Shown one piece after another: positions 35,434 through 44,308 of a stretch of 64,000 bases of DNA. The stretch covers positions 1 to 64,000 of the forward strand of contig JACFNF010000005.1 of NCBI GenBank assembly GCA_019454985.1. The letters run 5' to 3'. The DNA comes from Bacteroidales bacterium. Its GTDB lineage: Bacteria > Bacteroidota > Bacteroidia > Bacteroidales > F082. Within the stretch, counting starts at the first letter, position 1. The number at the start of each line of letters is the position of its first letter. The translations under genes and the position numbers were made by a program. Below the pieces are notes generated by a model that did not search any database, was not told the origin of the DNA, and saw only the letters and a program-made list of their open reading frames with translations.

Positions 35434-37014
35434 CTAAGGAGCCAAACTGTCTAAATAATTCGGAGGCAGGCGTTTTAAACCTTTCAAAAGGAAGACAAAA
35501 TAACGTTTGGCCGGCTTTCCCGAGCGGCTGATTTCAATGGTATCGGCCGGAATAATCTGGTCAAAGTCATCAAAATACAGCTCGGCAGGGTTCTTGTAGT
35601 CGCGGCTGTTGGTGATATACCAGAAATTATCTCCTTCATGGAAACCACCACGCAATACATTGATCCATACATATTTATGTAAGCGTTCAGGACTTCCCAT
35701 GCCGAAGGATTTTATGCTCAACGGACGACCAACATAATAATCGAGATTGGCTAAAGGAAACCAATTATCGCCGAGAATACCGTCTTGCGGCTGCATGAGG
35801 CCCTGTTTGATTTTTTCGGCTCTTATTTCTTTAAAACGTGGTTCGAGTGCACGCCAGCCAAACATATCTAAGGTGACATCATTTTTGCCCAGATGCTGAT
35901 ATGGCTGTTTGTCATTCATTGGGATCAAAGCAAACTTGATTTGCGCACTTCCCGCCACTGCAACGATGAGAATGAGGGACAATGCGACAATGATGGGTTT
36001 TGGGAATAATTTCCTTCGGCCATTATCCAAAGCTGTGGCAGCCAGCAATAAGAGGGTGTTGTATGCCGGTCCTGTCCAGTGTGGAAGCGTTGCCCTGAAA
36101 AGTGAAAAAAACAGAAAAAGCCCGATCAGCGGAAGCCCAATCAGCAGCAGCAAACGGGTTCCGGCTGATTTTTCAGTCTTGTTTTGCCGTAGAGCTGTTG
36201 CAACGCCTATCCACACCAAAACGAAAACCACGGGATTGTTGTAGAGAATCTCTCCTGCAATTTCAGTCAGGAAGGTTGAGGGACGGATGCCTCCTTCAAA
36301 AATATTGACCCTTTGTCCGTGAAAACTAAAGCTGATAAAATTGTTTTGAATATTCCAGAGCAGGACGGGAGTCAGGCAAAGCGCTGAAATGAGAATACTT
36401 AGATACAACGAAGGTTTGCTGAGCCAGTGCCTGCGAAAAAGAAGGATATAAAGGCCAAAACCAAACCATAAAAACACGGAAGTATATTTTGAAATCATGG
36501 CAAGCCCAATGCTCAAGCCGATGAGTGGAAACAGCAGACGGAGCTGACCTTCGTTTTGTCCTTCTTTCACAGCCAAAAGCATGAGCCAAAGGCTCAGCAT
36601 CCAGAAAAAACTTTGTGGGGCATCGGGCAAAATAAATACACCGGTGATGATGAAAGCATAGATCGAACTGGTGTATAACAAGGCGGCAAACCAGCCGCTG
36701 CGCTCACTTCGGAGGATTTTACCCATCTGAAAGATAAGAAAAGTGTTGATCGTCATGAATACTACCGACGAAAAACGCAGGGCAAGCTCATTGTCGAACC
36801 GTAGGTTCAGGCTAAATAACTGCATCGCCCAGCCAATCATGGGCGGATGGTCGAAATGGCTTAAATCAGGAAAAAGCGCGTAGGTATAATAATAGACTTC
36901 ATCGTTGCCCAACTCTAACCAGAAAGCTAAAAAAGACCTGAAGACGAAACTCAATACCAAGAGCAAACCAAGTTTCAGGCGGTAATATGGCGAAACAAAT
37001 AATATCCTTGTCAT
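35434..37014 (-). CDS. GT39 / ArnT-like membrane glycosyltransferase
   Basis: A 526-residue integral membrane protein with about ten or more hydrophobic segments in the first ~370 residues and a soluble C-terminal part. The first loop carries GNDEVYYYTYA and FDHPPMIGW, the Asp-Glu and HPP motifs of GT-C fold, family 39 (protein O-mannosyltransferase and ArnT-like) enzymes. These transfer a sugar from a polyprenyl phosphate carrier to protein or lipid A in the periplasm. It overlaps the upstream gene by four bases, so the two are co-translated and probably act together. Acceptor unknown. Confidence 0.85.
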   Translation of the reverse strand: MTRILFVSPYYRLKLGLLLVLSFVFRSFLAFWLELGNDEVYYYTYALFPDLSHFDHPPMIGWAMQLFSLNLRFDNELALRFSSVVFMTINTFLIFQMGKILRSERSGWFAALLYTSSIYAFIITGVFILPDAPQSFFWMLSLWLMLLAVKEGQNEGQLRLLFPLIGLSIGLAMISKYTSVFLWFGFGLYILLFRRHWLSKPSLYLSILISALCLTPVLLWNIQNNFISFSFHGQRVNIFEGGIRPSTFLTEIAGEILYNNPVVFVLVWIGVATALRQNKTEKSAGTRLLLLIGLPLIGLFLFFSLFRATLPHWTGPAYNTLLLLAATALDNGRRKLFPKPIIVALSLILIVAVAGSAQIKFALIPMNDKQPYQHLGKNDVTLDMFGWRALEPRFKEIRAEKIKQGLMQPQDGILGDNWFPLANLDYYVGRPLSIKSFGMGSPERLHKYVWINVLRGGFHEGDNFWYITNSRDYKNPAELYFDDFDQIIPADTIEISRSGKPAKRYFVFLLKGLKRLPPNYLDSLAP

Positions 37015-38207
37015 GTGCTTTTTTTTCGACTTAAAAATCTTATGAATAAGCTGAAAAACAGTACAAAACCAAAAACAATGAAAGCGCGTATAACTGCTGT
37101 CTTCCCAACATCGAAGATTGCGGTTGACTGCACAGGAAGGCTTCCGCCTTGTGTCCGAACGACAGGGTTCAGAAGAATAGTGCTTCCATCATCAAAAACG
37201 ACTTCAGCCCTCAAATAAGTATCGTCGGGCCGAAAACGATATTCACTTGCATTAGTGTCGGCTGATTGTTGCAACAGTTTTCCGTTTTGTCCGATGAACC
37301 GGATTTGTTGAGCCATTGGCCATACCAGCAAACTGAACGTATCCGCCTTCATCAGCGCCGATTGTACATAAGGAACTTCGCTGCCGATGGCAGACAACGG
37401 CTGTTCTAAGTTGTAAAACCTGCCTTTTTTGAGGGCGTGAATCAGGTTGGCAGCACTTGTCTCGTTGTAAAACAATTGGGTCGAGAAAAAGGTTTTTGAG
37501 CTGTCGGTGGCTTCTTCCCCGCTAAAATTGCTTAACAATAAATGCACATCGCGCCCATGACTCAAAGCAGTGTCCCAACATGCCAGCGAAGCCTCAGAAG
37601 ATTGGCTGAGTTCGATGAGTTGATAGCCACTCAGTTTGATCAGTTCGGCATACGTAAACGAAGGGATAGGGTCGGTGAGGGCCACAAGCTCGGATGTGCG
37701 ATTCAGCTTTCGCAAAAGATTTTGTTTATGTCTGGGCTGCGACCAAAGCGGATAGTCGGTCCAGACAACCGAATGTGCGCCAATGCAAAGTTGTTGTCCG
37801 CTATTTCCACCCATGCCATGCCGGTAAATGGAGAGCTTTGCTCCACTCTGGTCAACATACGAATGTAAAATTTGAAAATTGTTCACTGTCAGGTGGCTGT
37901 GTTGTGTTTGAAGTGTGTCGGCTCCCTTAATATTGATATTGTAATTGCCTTTGAATATCATCCCGACAAAATGGCGGGCGTTGAAAGAAAAGCTCAGGCT
38001 ACAAGTGGTTTGACCGGCATTATCCTGATAGGGATTGTAAAATCTTTGACCGTTGAAGCGCTCAGGCTCCGAAAACTGATAATAAGGTGCCGCCAAATAA
38101 AAAATACCAAGAAAAAGCGCAATGACAAACGGAATGGCCAAAACCAAACGAAAGATAAAGCGAAACCATCGGAATTCTGTTTGGCTATGCAGAGTCATCA
38201 TGGTCAA
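37011..38207 (-). CDS. Membrane-anchored protein with degenerate PHP-like domain
   Basis: A 398-residue protein with one membrane helix near each end (~17-43 and ~371-391, the latter followed by RKKST). The central region recalls the PHP phosphoesterase fold: VALTDPIPSFTYAELIKLSGYQLIEL, then CWDTALSHGRDVHLLLSN, then NLIHALKKGRFYNL follow the usual order of its C-terminal half. The metal-binding His/Asp residues expected after LLSN and in the N-terminal half are missing, so catalysis is doubtful. Starts at 38207, 38201 and 38198 are possible; the promoter position favours one of the later two. It overlaps the GT39 gene by four bases. The function is unknown and the PHP assignment is my inference. 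Confidence 0.55.
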   Translation of the reverse strand: MTMMTLHSQTEFRWFRFIFRLVLAIPFVIALFLGIFYLAAPYYQFSEPERFNGQRFYNPYQDNAGQTTCSLSFSFNARHFVGMIFKGNYNINIKGADTLQTQHSHLTVNNFQILHSYVDQSGAKLSIYRHGMGGNSGQQLCIGAHSVVWTDYPLWSQPRHKQNLLRKLNRTSELVALTDPIPSFTYAELIKLSGYQLIELSQSSEASLACWDTALSHGRDVHLLLSNFSGEEATDSSKTFFSTQLFYNETSAANLIHALKKGRFYNLEQPLSAIGSEVPYVQSALMKADTFSLLVWPMAQQIRFIGQNGKLLQQSADTNASEYRFRPDDTYLRAEVVFDDGSTILLNPVVRTQGGSLPVQSTAIFDVGKTAVIRAFIVFGFVLFFSLFIRFLSRKKST

Positions 38208-38217
38208 TTTGATTGTA

Positions 38218-38225
38218 CAAAGTTA
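38218..38225 (-). promoter_or_regulatory. TAnnTTTG promoter for the PHP-like/GT39 pair
   Basis: The minus-strand sequence is TAACTTTG, an exact -7 match. It lies only 11 bases before the first possible start, so the message would have a very short leader. Confidence 0.45.
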
Positions 38226-38349
38226 TCCAAACATAGGATTACTAACAGGAAAAAGTCAGGCAAAAAAGCGAAGCGCAAAATGGTGTTTCTTATTGAACCC
38301 TACATCGTCTCTACTTTCTTTCCAATTTCTGGAAATTGGCTCACAAAAA

Positions 38350-38381
38350 TTTGCAATCCATGAATGAGTTGCCTATTTTTG
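38350..38381 (+). promoter_or_regulatory. Promoter with both -33 and -7 elements
   Basis: TTTG at 38350-38353, a 20-base spacer and TATTTTTG at 38374-38381 match the full Bacteroidota consensus. It would drive the regulator gene at 38476 with a leader of about 90 bases. Confidence 0.55.
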
Positions 38382-38475
38382 TTCATCTTCCAAGATTGAG
38401 AAAATCAAGTGATTAATTTGGTCTGTGGCTTAATGGAAGACTTGTTGTGATTAATAGGGATAAAAAGTTGTTGTT

Positions 38476-39819
38476 ATGGATGGATTTAGGATTTTCATTA
38501 CCGAGGACGATATGTTGTATGGGGAGATGCTTAAATATCATTTATCTCTGAATCCGGACAATGAAGTGCATCTTTTTCGTAACGGACAGGAATGTCTGAA
38601 GAATCTGTACCGAATGCCGTCATTAATTACGCTAGACTACAGCCTGCCTGATATGTCGGGGCTTGAGGTGATGCGGCATATCAAAAAGGAGAATCCCGAA
38701 ATTCCGGTTGTCATCGTATCGGGTCAGGAAGATGTTTCAACGGCAGTAACCCTGCTCAAAGAAGGAGCCTACGATTACTTTGTAAAAGATGATGATGTGA
38801 AAGACCGCTTGTGGAACATTATCAAAAAGATTCGCGAGAATCTTTTGCTCAAAAGCGAGATCAATAAATTGAAAGATGAGATTGGCCGCAAATACGAGTT
38901 TCGCAATGTGATTAAGGGTAATAGCCCGGCTATACGGCAAATTTTTACCTTGATCGAAAAAGCTACCAAAACCAATATCACTGTTTCTGTCACTGGCGAG
39001 ACAGGAACAGGTAAAGAGTTGGTTGCCAAAGCAATACATTATAATTCGCCAAGGGCAAAGAAACCATTTGTGGCGGTAAACGTTTCAGCCATTCCTCGTG
39101 AACTGATCGAAAGCGAGATGTTTGGGCACGAAAAAGGCAGTTTTACCGGAGCCATCACCCGAAAGACAGGAAAATTTGAGCAAGCTCATGGCGGAACACT
39201 TTTCCTCGACGAAATCGGCGAAATGGATCTTCATATGCAATCCAAACTCCTGCGAGTAATACAGGAGAGAGAACTGAACAGGGTTGGAGGGAACGAAACC
39301 ATCAAGATTGATGTACGGCTCATCGTGGCAACCAATCGAAATCTTTCGGATGAAGTGGCTAAAGGAGCTTTTCGTGAAGACCTTTATTATCGCTTGCTTG
39401 GATTACCCATTGAACTGCCTCCGTTAAGGTACAGAGGCCACGACATCATTATTCTGGCCAAATATTTTGTGGATGGTTTCTGTGCCGAAAACAAACTTAG
39501 GAAAATGAGTATTTCCGAAGCCGCACAACAAAAACTGATGCAATATGCCTTTCCGGGTAATGTGCGCGAACTCAAAGCCATGATCGAACTGGCAGCCGTC
39601 CTCACCGATTCGGATGTGATTGACGAACAGCACATCTCGTTCAACTCAGGAAGTGTGGCCACCAACTTTTTACTCGAAGAAAATACGCTTGAAGAATATA
39701 CTTCGAAAATTATTCGTTACTATCTCGACAAATATAATAATAATGTAGTTTTGGTAGCAAAAAAATTAGATGTTGGAAAATCAACGATTTATAGAATGTT
39801 AAAAGAGCAAAGAGTCTGA
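38476..39819 (+). CDS. Sigma-54-dependent response regulator, NtrC/AtoC type
   Basis: A 447-residue transcription activator. The receiver domain (1-120) has ITEDD and phospho-acceptor Asp54 (ITLDYSLPDMSG). The AAA+ domain has Walker A GETGTGKE (174-181), MFGHEKGSFTGA (GSFTGA in place of GAFTGA, a tolerated variant in the loop that contacts sigma-54), Walker B TLFLDEIGEM and the R-finger region. The last ~30 residues are a Fis-type helix-turn-helix (VVLVAKKLDVGKSTIYRML). It is followed after four bases by an Hpt-domain gene. No kinase is adjacent, so a hybrid kinase elsewhere probably signals through the Hpt protein. Confidence 0.95.
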   Translation: MDGFRIFITEDDMLYGEMLKYHLSLNPDNEVHLFRNGQECLKNLYRMPSLITLDYSLPDMSGLEVMRHIKKENPEIPVVIVSGQEDVSTAVTLLKEGAYDYFVKDDDVKDRLWNIIKKIRENLLLKSEINKLKDEIGRKYEFRNVIKGNSPAIRQIFTLIEKATKTNITVSVTGETGTGKELVAKAIHYNSPRAKKPFVAVNVSAIPRELIESEMFGHEKGSFTGAITRKTGKFEQAHGGTLFLDEIGEMDLHMQSKLLRVIQERELNRVGGNETIKIDVRLIVATNRNLSDEVAKGAFREDLYYRLLGLPIELPPLRYRGHDIIILAKYFVDGFCAENKLRKMSISEAAQQKLMQYAFPGNVRELKAMIELAAVLTDSDVIDEQHISFNSGSVATNFLLEENTLEEYTSKIIRYYLDKYNNNVVLVAKKLDVGKSTIYRMLKEQRV

Positions 39820-39823
39820 TGCC

Positions 39824-40183
39824 ATGACAATGTCCGACGAAAAACTCTATAAATTGGACAAGCTGTTCGAATATGTTGGCGACAGCCAGGAAACCATTCG
39901 CGAAATGGTCAATCTTTTTTTGCAATCGGCTGACGAGATTAAAACCCAAATGATGACAGCTTGTCGGCAAAACAATCCTGAGGGAGTGGGGAAAGCTGCC
40001 CACAAACTCAAGCCATCACTCGATATTTTTGGGGTGAACAATCTGGCTGTCCAGGTACGACTGATCGAAAAAATTCATCTCGACAAAGAAATGTGCCTCA
40101 ACCTCCATCAAATCGTAAAAGATTTTTTAGATAAGCTGGATCTGGTGGTTCAACAGCTGCATCACGATTTTCCGAGCAAATAA
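39824..40183 (+). CDS. Stand-alone Hpt phosphotransfer protein
   Basis: A 119-residue helical protein with the Hpt motif AAHKLKPSLDIFG, phospho-acceptor His60. Hpt proteins relay phosphate between a hybrid kinase receiver and a response regulator. It is co-transcribed with the sigma-54 regulator at 38476, which makes that regulator its likely target. Its stop directly abuts the stop of the convergent methyltransferase gene. Confidence 0.88.
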   Translation: MTMSDEKLYKLDKLFEYVGDSQETIREMVNLFLQSADEIKTQMMTACRQNNPEGVGKAAHKLKPSLDIFGVNNLAVQVRLIEKIHLDKEMCLNLHQIVKDFLDKLDLVVQQLHHDFPSK

Positions 40184-40786
40184 TCAATCGCCTTTCTTGG
40201 CCAGTAATCTGATTACTGATGCAGCTCCACGATGATGCGCTCCTTCGTCGAGTTGTGTTTCTATCGCATCAGCAAATTTGATCTCTAAATCATTAAAGTC
40301 TTCGATGAGTTCGTTCAGCCGATACAACATCAAAGGGTTTTGCGGTCCTCCTGAGCTTTTCCCTATTTGATTCACGGAAAAAAACTCGGCTATCAGATGT
40401 CCGCCAGGTTTAAGGGCCTTGGCTATGCGTTGATGAAATTTGTGTCGGATTTCAGGTTCTAAATGAACAAAAATCAAGGCAACTGCATCATAAATTTCAT
40501 GATCGGGAATAAAATGTTCAAGGTTGGTCAATTCATAGTAGTTGAGCCGAACACCCTGTTTGGCAGCCAATCGTAGCGCCTTTTCACGTGCAACCTCGCT
40601 GAAATCAACCGCATCGGCAAGCCAGCCGCAACGCGCTGCATAAACTGCATTACGACCTTCGCCTTCACCAGGCAGTAAAATCCTTCCGGGGGTGAGTTTC
40701 GACAATTCGGCAGCAAAAAAAGTGTTGGGTTGCTCTCCATACACATATTCCTCCCCCTGATAACGCTCGTTCCAAAACCGCGACAT
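40184..40786 (-). CDS. Class I SAM-dependent methyltransferase (TehB/TPMT-like)
   Basis: A 200-residue Rossmann-fold methyltransferase. FWNERYQGEEYVYGEQPNTF at the N-terminus and LLPGEGEGRNAVYAAR as AdoMet motif I, followed by VDFSEVAREKALRLA, match the tellurite-resistance TehB-like or thiopurine-methyltransferase-like subgroup. Motif IV is DAVALIFVHL. Possible substrates include chalcogen or thiol compounds; none can be assigned. There is no gap between its stop and that of the convergent Hpt gene, and no hairpin terminator was seen. Confidence 0.82.
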   Translation of the reverse strand: MSRFWNERYQGEEYVYGEQPNTFFAAELSKLTPGRILLPGEGEGRNAVYAARCGWLADAVDFSEVAREKALRLAAKQGVRLNYYELTNLEHFIPDHEIYDAVALIFVHLEPEIRHKFHQRIAKALKPGGHLIAEFFSVNQIGKSSGGPQNPLMLYRLNELIEDFNDLEIKFADAIETQLDEGAHHRGAASVIRLLAKKGD

Positions 40787-40878
40787 AAAATTTTCTGATT
40801 AAAATATTTCTCTGTCAACAACGATTTTTGATTTTTGTTTTTCATTTGCTTCTCCTTAAAAAATGCTTTTTATTTTCG

Positions 40879-40886
40879 TACTTTTG
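40879..40886 (+). promoter_or_regulatory. TAnnTTTG promoter for the propeller-kinase operon
   Basis: TACTTTTG, an exact -7 match, with the ATG at 40895 only eight bases further. Transcription would start almost at the start codon, giving a nearly leaderless message. Confidence 0.5.
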
Positions 40887-40894
40887 TTGGGAAG

Positions 40895-43858
40895 ATGAAA
40901 ACAAAGCTGCTTGTTGTCTTTTTTTTGCTGTGGGCGCCCAGCCTTTGGGCACAAGATCCGTTTCATCGGGTTTACGACACCCGTTTTATGATTCCTTCCT
41001 CCGAAGCTTATGATGGAATTCAGGACGATGACGGCTATCTGTGGTTCTCATGCGATCATGGATTGGTGCGCTTCGATGGCTATCAGTTTCGTAATTATGA
41101 AATCAAAGACGGGTTACCAGAAAATTCGGTCTTTAACTTCCGCAAAGACGACAAAGGACGAATTTGGGTGAATTCCTATGGTGGTAAGCTGGCTTATATC
41201 GAAAAAGGTCAAATTATACCTTATGCCTACAATGTAGTGCTAGACTCATTTTTGCAGGCCGAATCCATGACCAACAACACGGTGTATGTTTCCTATTGGA
41301 TTGATAAACAGCAACAGGCACATATTTATATGAAAAAAGCCGGCGAGGTACTGATTGATTCTGCCGGACATCTTACGACAAACAAACAGCCTGATCATCA
41401 CAATTTGCATGTAATGTTCGACCAATGGGGAAAGGCGTTTTTTATGGGGCCGGGTGACTTGATGTATGATAGTGCTGTCATTCATCTCAATGGGAAGAAA
41501 TGGTCCTTTAGCCTGGAATCAATACGGCAGGAAAATAAAGTTTCAAGAAATCTGTTTGCTGTGCAGATAGGGGAAAAAGTGTTGCTTGGATTTCAGTATT
41601 CGGCTTTTTTGGTCGGACGAAAAGGTATTGAGAAAATTTTTAATAGCCCGCATTATCTGACCACTGCACAGATTGATCTTCGAGGAAATATATGGTTGCT
41701 TACTATTGGAGGGGGAGTTTATATCACCGACCAGAAACTCAATTTGTTGCACCAATATTTTAAAGATGAGTCGTTTTCGGGCTTTGTTCAGGATCACGAA
41801 GGAGGCATCTGGCTAAGTTCGTTGAATAAAGGATTTTTTTATATCCCCACGACAGACCATTTCAGCATATCGCCCGAAAACGGATTCCCCAATCAAACCA
41901 TCACCACTATTGCTGCCGATAATAGCGGCCAACTTTGGATTGCCTATAACAACGGGCAGATTGTGGTTACAAAAAATGGGAACATCAAAAAAATGGACAT
42001 TGGACTCAAACCATTCGAACGTATCAACGAAATGCTTTTTGATCCCTGCCGGAAACGCATTTTGATCGCCACCAATATGCGAATACTTCATACATCCACT
42101 CACCAAATACACTTTCACCAAATTCATTCTCCTGTAGAAAAGTGGAAAAATGGGTATGGAATCAAATCCATGTCGTTCGATGAGCAGAACTGTATGGTTT
42201 GGTTAGGATATTTCGATGCCTTTTCGAATCTTCCGGCACTCGAATGCCCTGATGCGAAAAAAAGTATTGAGAGGGATATCAACGAAAGAGTGGAATCAAT
42301 CAGTGCCGGCGAAAATGGGATGGTTTGGGTTGGTACAAGTAGCGGACTGTACTGTTTTGATGGTGATAGTGTGCAATTTTATGGAGGCCGTAGCCCGATG
42401 CTGCGCGACCGTATCGTTGCTCTCAAAACACGCGGAGATACCTTATGGATTGGCACAAAGGGTTACGGATTGCTCATGCTTGCGGGCGATTCGCTTCGCC
42501 AGTTCTCAAAAAAAGACGGATTACCGTCCAATTCGGTTAAATCCATTGCTTTCTACAAACAATTTGTACTCGTTGGAACAAATGAAGGACTTGCGCAGCT
42601 AGAATTATCAAAAACTGGCGCCCCTTTGGGACATATACGCCATCGTGGATATCGCGAAATTATCAGCAGAGAAATAGAAAAGATTGTAGTTTCAGGCAAT
42701 ACCGTATTTCTGGCCACAAAAATCGGAATCAGCATATTGCTGAACCCCGACAAACCTGAGCCCGATTTCGAGATGCCTTTGCATATCCGTGAAATATATG
42801 TTGAAAACCGGCCAATTAAAAAAACAGATCACCTAAGACTTCCCTTTAAAAGTAACAACATAACTTTCGAGTTTTTTGGTATTTCGTTAATAAAAACCGG
42901 AAAACTCACTTACAGGCATCGTCTGCTGGGTTTAGAAAAAGATTGGGTGATTGATCAGCAGATCGTGGCTCAATATCCTTTCCTGCCTCCCGGCTCCTAT
43001 CGTTTCGAGGTTGAGGTTCAACATCCCGATGGTCACTGGAGTCAGCAGCCGGCAAGCTTCAGCTTTGTTGTTGCCAAACCATACTGGAGAGAATGGTGGT
43101 TCCTGATGCTTATCGGTTTGGCTTTGCTCCTGCTGATGCACTTCATTGCACAAATCTATATCAAATACAAATCGAGACAGGAACGAATGCTGAACGACAT
43201 CAACCGATATCAACAGGACGCACTTGTTAGTCAGATGAACCCTCATTTCATGTTCAATGCACTCAACACTGTCCAGCGCTATATTCTCGAAAATGATAAA
43301 ACCTCCTCATCCCGTTATCTCAGTGTTTTTGCACGTTTGATGCGTCGTATTCTCGAGCAGGCTCAGTTACCCAAAAGCTCACTGATCAACGAGCAGGAGT
43401 TGCTGCGTCTTTATATCGAGATGGAAGTTGCCCGTTTCAGCAGCCGCTTTGAATATAATATCATTACCGACCCTAGGATTGATATGGAGAAAACCCAAGT
43501 CCCGGTTTTTTTGATCCAGCCTTTGGTCGAGAATGCCATCAAACATGGATTGATGAATAGTCATAAGCCCGGTAAACTCGAGCTGCGCTTTTTAGTTGAG
43601 AATGAGAATGACTTGGTTTGTGAGGTTGTGGACAATGGAATTGGCCGAATTGCGGCAATGGAAATTTCCAAGACACTTGAAAAAACCTCTTTGGGTTTAA
43701 GCATCCTTCAAAAACGAATAGTTCTTCTCAACCAACGATCCGATAGTTCAATATCTATCAATTATATTGATTTGTACGATGATGACGGTCAGCCCACAGG
43801 CACACGTGTCATCCTCCGATTCCCGAATACAGTCATAATTAACAACGAAAATGAGTAA
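40895..43858 (+). CDS. Propeller-sensor LytS-type histidine kinase
   Basis: A 987-residue membrane sensor from ATG 40895 (MKTKLLVVFFLLWAPSLWAQ is the signal peptide). Residues ~30-640 are two propeller-like arrays of Reg_prop blades (DDDGYLWFSCDHGLVRFDG, DLRGNIWLLTIGGGV, ENGMVWVGTSSGLYCFDG). A Y_Y_Y domain follows (~650-725), then one membrane helix (~733-752) and a His_kinase/LytS core: His784 in SQMNPHFMFNALN, VENAIKHGLM and VDNGIGR. The closing region is GLSILQKRI. The protein senses an extracytoplasmic signal. It overlaps the following receiver gene by eight bases and surely forms a pair with it. Confidence 0.93.
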   Translation: MKTKLLVVFFLLWAPSLWAQDPFHRVYDTRFMIPSSEAYDGIQDDDGYLWFSCDHGLVRFDGYQFRNYEIKDGLPENSVFNFRKDDKGRIWVNSYGGKLAYIEKGQIIPYAYNVVLDSFLQAESMTNNTVYVSYWIDKQQQAHIYMKKAGEVLIDSAGHLTTNKQPDHHNLHVMFDQWGKAFFMGPGDLMYDSAVIHLNGKKWSFSLESIRQENKVSRNLFAVQIGEKVLLGFQYSAFLVGRKGIEKIFNSPHYLTTAQIDLRGNIWLLTIGGGVYITDQKLNLLHQYFKDESFSGFVQDHEGGIWLSSLNKGFFYIPTTDHFSISPENGFPNQTITTIAADNSGQLWIAYNNGQIVVTKNGNIKKMDIGLKPFERINEMLFDPCRKRILIATNMRILHTSTHQIHFHQIHSPVEKWKNGYGIKSMSFDEQNCMVWLGYFDAFSNLPALECPDAKKSIERDINERVESISAGENGMVWVGTSSGLYCFDGDSVQFYGGRSPMLRDRIVALKTRGDTLWIGTKGYGLLMLAGDSLRQFSKKDGLPSNSVKSIAFYKQFVLVGTNEGLAQLELSKTGAPLGHIRHRGYREIISREIEKIVVSGNTVFLATKIGISILLNPDKPEPDFEMPLHIREIYVENRPIKKTDHLRLPFKSNNITFEFFGISLIKTGKLTYRHRLLGLEKDWVIDQQIVAQYPFLPPGSYRFEVEVQHPDGHWSQQPASFSFVVAKPYWREWWFLMLIGLALLLLMHFIAQIYIKYKSRQERMLNDINRYQQDALVSQMNPHFMFNALNTVQRYILENDKTSSSRYLSVFARLMRRILEQAQLPKSSLINEQELLRLYIEMEVARFSSRFEYNIITDPRIDMEKTQVPVFLIQPLVENAIKHGLMNSHKPGKLELRFLVENENDLVCEVVDNGIGRIAAMEISKTLEKTSLGLSILQKRIVLLNQRSDSSISINYIDLYDDDGQPTGTRVILRFPNTVIINNENE

Positions 43859-44258
43859 TCCGATCACTGTTGCCATTATTGACGATGAGCCCAATGCCAT
43901 TGTGACCATCGAGCTTATTTTGAAAGAGTTTTGTCCTAATTTACATATTGTGACGACAGCCAACACTGTGGATCAGGCCTGGGAACTCATTAAGCAGCAT
44001 CAGCCTGACCTGGTCTTTTTGGATGTTGATATGCCGCGTGGTTCAGGCTTTGATTTGCTCGAACGATTTCCTATTCGCAAATTCGATGTGATATTCATTT
44101 CAGCTTATTCTAAGTTTGCTGCCAAAGCCTCGGAATACAATGTTTTTGCATATCTGACCAAGCCGGTTGACATTGATTTGTTGAGGCAAACCTGTGAAAG
44201 CTACCGTGATTATCGGGTTGCAGGAAATTGTAAGCCTTTCCGGTTGAAACCAAAATAA
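43851..44258 (+). CDS. Receiver-domain-only response regulator
   Basis: A 135-residue protein with a complete receiver domain: IIDDE, phospho-acceptor Asp58 (LVFLDVDMPRGSG), ISAYSKFA and YLTKPVD. LytS-type kinases of this layout normally pair with a LytTR DNA-binding regulator, but here the protein stops ~25 residues after the receiver and a strong terminator follows at once, so no output domain is present. It may act by protein-protein interaction or represent a truncated regulator. It overlaps the kinase gene by eight bases. Confidence 0.9.
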   Translation: MSNPITVAIIDDEPNAIVTIELILKEFCPNLHIVTTANTVDQAWELIKQHQPDLVFLDVDMPRGSGFDLLERFPIRKFDVIFISAYSKFAAKASEYNVFAYLTKPVDIDLLRQTCESYRDYRVAGNCKPFRLKPK

Positions 44259-44288
44259 AAAAGCGAAGCACGCAGCTTCGCTTTTTTT
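44257..44288. terminator. Strong bidirectional terminator
   Basis: AAAAAAGCGAAGC (44257-44269) and GCTTCGCTTTTTT (44275-44287) form a 13-bp stem with a five-base loop, followed by T. It serves the receiver gene on the plus strand and the EF-G-like gene on the minus strand. Confidence 0.88.
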
Positions 44289-44308
44289 GACAGGTTGTGG
44301 TAAGAGGT

